Shown piece by piece: positions 55,999-64,000 of a stretch of DNA of 64,000 nt. The notes under the pieces are model-generated. The model worked only from the letters and a program-made list of their open reading frames with translations, ran no database searches and had not been told where the DNA came from. The DNA lies in contig JAZBRS010000044.1 of assembly GCA_037176725.1 (NCBI GenBank), positions 6,014,001-6,078,000 on the forward strand, given 5' to 3'. The translations under genes and the position numbers were made by a program. The first letter of the stretch is position 1; each line of letters begins with the position of its first letter. This DNA is from Posidonia oceanica (taxonomy: Eukaryota > Streptophyta > Magnoliopsida > Alismatales > Posidoniaceae).

Positions 55999-58900
55999 TA
56001 GACGGTTTTCGATTTGACAAAAAAGTTTAACTTTTTTTTAAGGTATAATTTTATTAAACATTTACGTGTCATTTATAATAGATGAATTTTTTCATAGGTG
56101 TGTCATATTTTCCAACTCTATATTGCTATTATTGATATTTCCTTGAATTCGATACACTTTTGTCAGCTTATACTCAATTTGTAAAGGCATACTAGTTTTC
56201 GAACTTTAAAAAAGTTTCACTTTTTTATTTTTGAATTCTCCAATTACTTTTTTGACATTTACAAAGAACGATTTATCTATTTTGCAATGTTATGTACCTA
56301 CAACACTTCTCTACTTCAATTTCACACAATTTTGAAGATTTCTACGAAAATTACAAAGTTTTCGAGATTTCTCCATCTTATCGATTAACAATAAGTTTTT
56401 ATGTACAATTTTTTGTAATATTTTAAAATATCATTGGTTTCCTTAATTGATTGTTATTTTTGTACGTTTTGACCTACAATCTCAATGGATTTTATTTTGG
56501 TAACTTTTATTGTCATTCTAATAAATTTGAGTGGATAAACAGGTTTTGATGGAAGAGATAGTTTGACTTTTTGTTAAGTTAGAGTTATATTAAATATTTT
56601 TTTATAATTTCTAGTATATGTATTTTTTTTATAATGCATCGTAATTTCCACCTATAAATATCAATCATCGGTATTTCCTCGAGTTCAATACACTTCTGAA
56701 AAATCATACTCAATTTTTAAAGGCACATTTCTTTAGAAGATTTTAAAAAGTTTGACTTTTTTTATTTTTGAGTTCTCTAACTTATTTTTTGATAATTACA
56801 TACAATGATTTATCTATTTAGCGTTATGATAAACCAACTACACATCACTACATGAGTTATACGCAATTTAGAGGATATCTACAAAAATTACAAAATCTTT
56901 GGAGATTTCTTCATTTTATCGAAAAACAGTAGGTGTCAGTTAACAGATTTTTGTTACTTTTCAAAAATTATACAGTTTTCATATTTGATTGTTGTTTTTG
57001 ATACATTTACCTTTATTATCTGTGAATCATGTTTTGGTGACATTCATTGTCATTCAAATAAAATACTAGTCGATAGACGGTTTTCGATTTGACAAAAAAG
57101 TTTAACTTTTTATTAAGATAGAGTTTTATTTGACATTTACGTGTCATATATATTAGATGAATTTTTTCAAAGGTGTATCATATTTTCCACTTCTATATTT
57201 CTATTATTGATATTTCCTTGAATTTGATACACTTTTGTCAGTTCATACTCAATTTCTAAAGGCTTACTAGTTTTTAAACTTTAAAAAAGTTTGACGTTTT
57301 TATTTTTGATTTCTCCAATTACTTTTTTGACATTAACAAACAACGATTTTTCTATTTTGCAATGTTATATCCGAACAACACTTCTCTACTTCATTTTTAC
57401 ACAATTTTGAAGATTTTTACGAAAATTACAAAGTATTCGAGATTGCTTCCATTTTATCGATTAATAATAAGATTCTAGCGACACTAGGAGGCGGGATTTG
57501 CCGGCATGCTTCACTAGCGAACTTTCCAGGCATTTCTGGTGCCCACGGGACATTAGGGGCGCCACGAAGCGCCCATTATGTTTTGGTTGGGTCAGATTTT
57601 GGTGATAACTCATCTATTAGAGGTTTCTCTTTTGTTGTTGAAGTTTAGAATCTGATTTTTGGTTTTATGGTGAGTTTTGTAGAATTAAAATGAATCCTTA
57701 TCCTTTAAGAGGTTAGAATTTTATAAACATAGTAGGGCAAGATGAGAAGCAAGCCATTCATTAGGGATGAGTTAGGGATTGCATAAAATGGAAGAACAAG
57801 TCCCCACTTGAGCTAGGGTTGGAAACTAAAAGATTAAAAAACATAGAAATGCTAAGGTTTTCCCTAATTGGTCTAGATGGACATTAGGGAACATAATAAT
57901 TTAGGATTGGATCTTGGCACCAGAACTTAGTGTTCTGGGTACCGTTGGTGTGGGTGTGTGGTCTCGTAAGTACGTTGGGACTTCAGGACCAGTGCTTTCC
58001 TTCTGTGTGGTGCCGAATGGGTAAATGATATACCAAGAAGGTGCTTTTGTTCCCTATTGTGTGGTGTTTTGTAATGTGATTCTGGGCTCGACAATGGAGC
58101 AGTTGAGGCTGTGATTTCAGATCGTGATTTTGTACTGTGCTTGGTACTGTGTTTTGAGGTATTTTGAGTTGCCATTTAAGGATTTCAAAATGGTTTACGA
58201 AAAGAAATTTGAAAAGAAAATGCAGAGGTTTGGCAAAGGTTTTTGAAATAGTTTTCTCGTGTTTTCTGGGTGTGGCGGACAAAGATACTAGAGGGGCGTG
58301 CCGACGGGATCAGGGGATGTGACGACATTCCTGGTTGGCTGGGCGCAATGCCAAGGTTGAGGTCCAGAGACCAAGAAGCTGAGGTAAGTGTTCGTCGGAT
58401 CTTCAAGGTATGATACTCCTTTATTGTCATTCACGAGGCCGAGGTTGAGGTCCGCAGGTTGGGGGTACCGACTGGACTTGGAGGTATGACACTCCGCTTG
58501 TTTCAGGTGCCAAGGACCTAGGGTAATGACTGTACATAGTGTATCGTGGCAGTGGACACAGGAGGTATGATACCTCTGAGTAGCTGGACGTGATATCTTA
58601 TTTAGTACGGGTACCGAGACTACTTGGTGTGGACTGTGCCTTGGGGCGAGGAGCCCTAGGGGTTTGGAGCACTGTGTTAGGGCACTTAGAGGGCATACCC
58701 TTTGGTGTCCTGCTGAGAGACAGGACCTGTAGAGGCTTGTTGGCCGGGACGGTTCACTCCCCCACAGGGTGGTCGACCGTAGCGGTGTGGGGATACCGTG
58801 GTAGCGCCTCGGTGGACTGCTTGTCGCTAGGTGTCTCGCTTGGGCCCGAGTGACGACACTTTGTTTGCTGGTTTGTGGTTAGCTTTGCTAGTGGCCGCGC

Positions 58901-59609
58901 CTGTGGTGCGTAGGTCTTGCGCTAGTGAGGCACATTGGTTTAGCTGCGTAATGTCTCAGCGTTGGCTTTGTATTTTAGTGTTTGTTGTGTTGTGTGTGTG
59001 TGTGTGTGTTGAATGCTATTGAGGGTATTCAGACACGGTTGGTTGTCTAGTCTACACCCGGAGTGTGATGGACCAGACCGTGAGTTTTGAGTCTTGATAT
59101 GGCCAGTGTCGTCATTTCAAGTGTGCATAAAGATTTAGAAAAGAGCATGCATATGGTTTTGAAATGAAAAGAGAAAAGATGATTTCAAATGCATGTTTTT
59201 AGTAGTTTGCTTTGTGCACAATGAGGTCTGCCCGGTTGTGGCATCTGGAAGTTATGCCTGTGTTTGTTGCTTGTGGCGTAGTTACGCTTGTTTCCTTGAC
59301 ATTGTTTCCCGAGTTGTTTGTATGCGTAGGTGAGGTGTGTGCTGGGTGACCTATTGAGTGTTCACTCACATGTGTTTTATTTTTGTTGTTGGCAGGTGTT
59401 GGATAGGAGCTGGAGTTGCTAATACATATAGGAGAAGAGTCACACTGCCACATATCAAGGGTTCTGAATAAGTGAGTTGTTTAAGTTTATTTTATTTCTA
59501 CTTTATAATATTTGTGAGAATTTAGTTCTGTAGTTCATGGATTCTAATAAGATTTAAAAAGAAAAAAATGTTACCTAGGTTGAGAGGTGACGACATTGGG
59601 GTTGTTACA
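55999..59609 (+). repeat. Satellite monomer M5 (3611 bp)
   Basis: Three sub-repeats (about 55999, 56558, 57075), then the non-repeated part from about 57470. GT run at about 58990. Confidence 0.93.
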
Positions 59610-62600
59610 TAGACGGTTTTCGATTTGACATAAAAGTATGACTTTTTTTTAAGATATAGTCTTATTAAACATTTACGTGTCATTTATAATAGATGAATAT
59701 TTTCATAGGTGTATCATATTTTCCACTTCTATAAAACTATTATCGATATTTCCTTGAATTCGATACACTTTTGTCAGCTTATACTCAATTTGTAAAGGCT
59801 AACTGGTTTTGGAACTTTAAAAAAGTTTGACATTTTTATTTTTGAATTCTCCAATTACTTTCTTAACATTAACAAACAACGATTTATCTATTTTGCAATG
59901 TTACGTACCAACAACACTTCTCTACTTCATTTTTACACAATTTTGAAGATTTCTACTAAAATTTAAAAAGGTTTCGATATTTCTCCCATTTTATCGATTA
60001 ATAGTAAGTGTTGGTATACGATTTTTGGTAATATTTTAAAGTATCATTGGTTTCCTTAATTGATTGTTATTTTTGTACGTTTTGACCTACAATCTCAATG
60101 GATCATATTTTGATAACTTTTATTGTCATTCTAATAAAATTCGAGAGGATAAACAGGTTTAGATGGAAGTGATAGTTTGAATTTTTGTTAAGTTTGAGTT
60201 TTATTAAATTTTTTTTTTATAATTTCTAGTATATGTATTTTTTTGATAGTGCATCGTAATTTCCACCTATAATTATCAACATCGGTATTTCCTCGAATTT
60301 GATACACTTTTGACAAATTATACTCAATTTTTAAAGGCATATTGCTTTAGAAGATTTATAAAAGTTTAACTTTTTTTATTTTTGAGTTCTCTTACTTGTT
60401 TTTTGACAATTACATACAATGATTTATCTATTTTGTGTTATTATATACCAACTACACATCTCTACATGAGTTTTACGCAATTTATAAGATTTCTACGAAT
60501 TATACAAAATTTTTTGGGATTTCTTCTATTTTAACGAAAAATAGTAGGTGCTAGTTAACAGTTTTTTGTTACTTTTCAAAAAATATATTGTTTTCATATT
60601 TGATTGTTGTTTTTGATACATTACGACCTATATTATCTGTGAATCATGTTTTGGTGACAATCGTTTTCATTCAAATAAAGTAATAGATGAAAAATGGTTT
60701 TCCATTTGACAAAAAAGTTTGACTTTTTTTTAAGACATAGTTTTATTAAACATTTACGTGTCATTTATAATAGATGAATTTTTTCATAGGTGTATCATAT
60801 TTTCCACCTCTATATTTCTATTATCGTTATTTCCTTGAATTCGATACACTTTTGTCAGCTTATACTCAATTTCTATTGGCTTATTGGTTTTCGAACTTTA
60901 AAAAAGTTTGACTTTTTTATTTTTGAATTCTCCAATTACTTTTTTGACATTAACAAACAACGATTTTTCTATTTTGCATTGTTATACACCATCAACACTT
61001 CTCAACTTCATTTTTACACAATTTTGAAGATTTCTATGAAAATTACAAAAGTTTTCGAAATTTCTTCCATTTTATCGATTAACAATATGATTCTGGGGAC
61101 AAAAGAAGGTGGGATTCACCGGGGCTTCCCTGGTGAGCTTTCTAGGCATTTTTGGCACCCGAGGGACACCAGGGGCGCCCTATAGTTGCCTCTTACATTT
61201 GGGTTGGGCATTATTTTGGTGATAACTGTTCTATTAGAGGTGGCTCTTTTGTTGTTGAATTTTAGAATATGATTTTTGGTTTTATGATGAGTTTTGTAGA
61301 ATTAAAATGAATCCTTGTCCTTTAAGAGATTAGAATTTTATAAACACATTAGGGCAAGATAAGAATCAAGCCAATCATTAGGGATGTGTTAGGGATTGCT
61401 TAAAATGGAATAGCAAGACCCCACTTGTGCTAGGGTTGGAAACTAAATGACTAAATAACCTAGAAATGCTAAGGTTTTCCCAAATTGGTCTTGATAGACA
61501 TTAGGGAACATAATAATTTAGGATCGGATCATGGCACCAGAACTGATTGTTCTGCGTGCCGTTGGTGTGGGTGTAGGGTCTTGTAAGTATTTTGGGACTT
61601 CGGGACTAGTGCTTTGCTTCTATGTGGTGCCGGATGGGTAAATGATATACGCAGAAGGTGCTTTTGTTCCATGTTGTGTGGTGTTTTGTAATGTGGTTCT
61701 AGGCTTGACAGTGGAGCTGTTATTTCAGCTAATGGTTTTGTACTATGCTAGGTACTGTGTTTTGATGTATTTTGAGTTGTCATTTAAGGGTTTCGAAAAG
61801 GTTTTCAAAGTGAGTTTTGAAAAGAAAATGCTGGGGTTTGGCAAAGGTTTTTGAAAGTGTTTTCTGGTGTTTTTTGTGTGTAGTGGACAAAGATATTGGA
61901 GGGGCATGTCGACGGGATCTGGGGATGTGATGACATTCCAGTTTGCCGGGCACGTTGCCTAGGTTGGGGTCCTGAGACTAAGAGGCTGAGGTAAGTGTTT
62001 GTCGGATCTTGGAGGTATGATACTCCTTTAATGTCGTTCACGAGGCCGAGGCTGAAGTCCGTGGGTTGGGGCTACCGATTGGACTTGGAGGTATGACATT
62101 TCACTAGTTCCTGGTGCCAAGGAGCCAGGGTACTGACTGTACATAGTGTTTTGTGGTAGCGGACACTACGGGTACGTGACCTCTGAGTAGCGGGACATGA
62201 TACCCCTGTTAGTACAGGTATCGAGACTTCTTGCTGTGGACTAAGCCTAGGGGTGAGGAGCCCCTAAGGTTTGGAGCACTAAGCTAGGGTGCTTAGAGAG
62301 CGCACCTTGTGGTGTCCTACTGAGAGACAGGACCTGTTAAGACTTGTTGGCAGGACGGTTCACTCCCCCACTGGGTTGTCGACTGTAGCAGTGCAGGGAC
62401 ACCGTGGTAGCGTCTCGGTGGACTGCTTGTGGCTAGGTGTCTCGCTTGGGCCCGAGTGACGACACATTGTTTGCTTGTGTGTGGTTAGCGATGCTTGTGG
62501 CCGCACCTGTGGGATGTAGGTCTTGCACTAGTGAGGTGCATTGGTTTGGCAGAGCACCGTCTCAACGCTGGCTTTGTGTTTTGGTGTTTGTTGTGTTGTG

Positions 62601-63210
62601 TGTGTGTGTGTTGAATGCTACTGAGGGTATTCAGACACAGTTGGTTGTCTAGTCCGCACTAGGAGTGTGATGGACCATACCGTGTGTTTTGAGGCTTGAT
62701 TTGGCTAGTGTGGTCATTTCAAGTGTGCATAAAGATTTTGAAATGAGCATGCATATGATTTTGAAATGAATAGAGAAGAGATAATTTCAAATGCATGTTT
62801 TTAGTGGTTTGCTTTGTGGGCAATGAGGTATGCCCTATTGTGGCATCCAGAAGTGATGCCTGTGTTTGTTGCTTGTGGCGTGGTTACGCCAGTTTCCTTG
62901 ACGTTGTTAGTCAAGCTGTTTGTGTGCATTGGTGGGGTGTGTGCTGGGTGACCTATTGAGTGGTCACTCACATATGTTTTGTTTTTGTTTCTGGTCGGTG
63001 CAGGAAAGGAGTTGGAGTTGCTAGTGTGTATACAAGAGGAGTCACACTGCCACACATCAAGGCTTCTAGGTAAGTGAGTTGTTTAAGTTTATTTTATTTC
63101 TGCTTTATAGTAATTGTGAGAATTTAGTTCTGTAGTTCATGACTGCTAATATGATTTAAGAAAAAAAAATGTTTGCTAGGTTCATGGGTGACGACAATGG
63201 GGTCGTTACA
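59610..63210 (+). repeat. Satellite monomer M6 (3601 bp)
   Basis: Three sub-repeats (about 59610, 60170, 60690), then the non-repeated part from about 61085. GT run at about 62597. Confidence 0.93.
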
Positions 63211-64000
63211 TAGACGGTTTTCGATTTGACAAAAAAGTTTGACTTTTTTTTAAGGTATAATTTTATTAAACATTTACGTGTCATTTATAATAGATGAATT
63301 TTTTCATAGGTGTGTCATATTTTCCAACTCTATATTGCTATTATCAATATTTCCTTGAATTCGATACACTTTTGTCAGCTTATACTCAATTTGTAAAGGC
63401 ATACTAGTTTTCGAACTTTAAAAAAGTTTCACTTTTTTATTTTTGAATTCTCCAATTACTTTTTTGACATTTACAAAGAACGATTTATCTATTTTGTAAT
63501 GTTATGTACCTACAACTCTTCTCTACTTCATTTTCACACAATTTTGAAGATTTCTACGAAAATTACAAAAGTTTTTGAGATTTCTCCATCTTATCGATTA
63601 ACAATAAGTGTTTGTATACAATTTTTTGTAATATTTTAAAATATCATTGGTTTCCTTAATTGATTGTTATTTTTGTACGTTTTGACCTACAATTTCAATG
63701 GATTTTATTTTGGTAACTTTTATTGTCATTCTAATAAATTTGAGTGGATAAACAGGTCTTGATGGAAGAGATAGTTTGACTTTTTGTTAAGTTAGAGTTT
63801 TATTAAATATTTTTTTATAATTTCTAGTATATGTATTTTTTTTATAATGCATCATAATTTCCACCTATAAATATCAATCATCGGTATTTCCTCGAGTTCA
63901 ATACACTTCTAAAAATCATACTCAATTTTTAAAGGCACATTTGTTTAGAAGATTTTAAAAAGTTTGACTTTTTTTATTTTTGAGTTCTCTAACTTGTTTT
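63211..64000 (+). repeat. Satellite monomer M7, partial
   Basis: Sub-repeat 1 and the start of sub-repeat 2 (about 63768). The array runs off the window end. Confidence 0.92.

Overview
The window is plant repetitive DNA with no recognisable host gene. It looks like heterochromatin of an angiosperm with a large genome. Three features point there: Ty3/gypsy elements of the Tat (Ogre/Retand-like) lineage, antisense plant-mobile-domain (PMD) genes, and a long-unit satellite array. The species cannot be named from the sequence.

Layout. The ground layer is a tandem array with a monomer of about 3.6 kb (1-280, 33995-41637, 51093-64000). Each full monomer has three AT-rich sub-repeats of about 0.54 kb followed by about 2.1 kb of non-repeated sequence; one monomer (the one split by element C) has only one sub-repeat. 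Element A (281-33994, plus orientation, TSD atacc) inserted into this array. Element B (8091-32605, plus orientation, 24.5 kb, TSD gggac) then inserted into the 3' LTR of A. Element C (41638-51092, minus orientation, TSD aggat/gggat) is an independent second copy of the A family in the same array. LTR differences counted by eye on samples are highest for A, slightly lower for C and lowest for B, which agrees with the nesting.

A and C each have LTRs of about 1.42-1.55 kb, a tRNA-Arg-type primer binding site, a leader of about 1.3 kb, one long gag frame, about 2.4 kb of non-coding sequence and a polypurine tract. Neither has any pol, and their internal regions are nearly the same length (6335 and 6357 bp). 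They are two copies of a gag-only, non-autonomous family. B has 1408-bp LTRs and gag, two retropepsin-like domains, a G-patch, RT, RNase H, a second archaeal-type RNase H and integrase. These are now broken by many stops and two frameshifts. B shares its primer site, polypurine tract and LTR start with A/C, so a B-like element could have mobilised them.

Between integrase and 3' LTR, B carries three genes on the opposite strand. All three are PMD-like, at least two keep canonical introns, and each has a TATA box about 90-110 bp before its start codon. Clusters of a palindromic motif (core TAACGTTA / CCAACGTTGG, often CGCTGG-TTTT-CCAGCG hairpins) lie upstream of the LTR TATA box and upstream of all three antisense promoters, and also recur in the leader. 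This shared promoter signature together with the antisense gene trio is the most interesting system in the window. Several minisatellites (44 bp, 33-46 bp, about 112 bp, about 39 bp) fill the 3' end of B.
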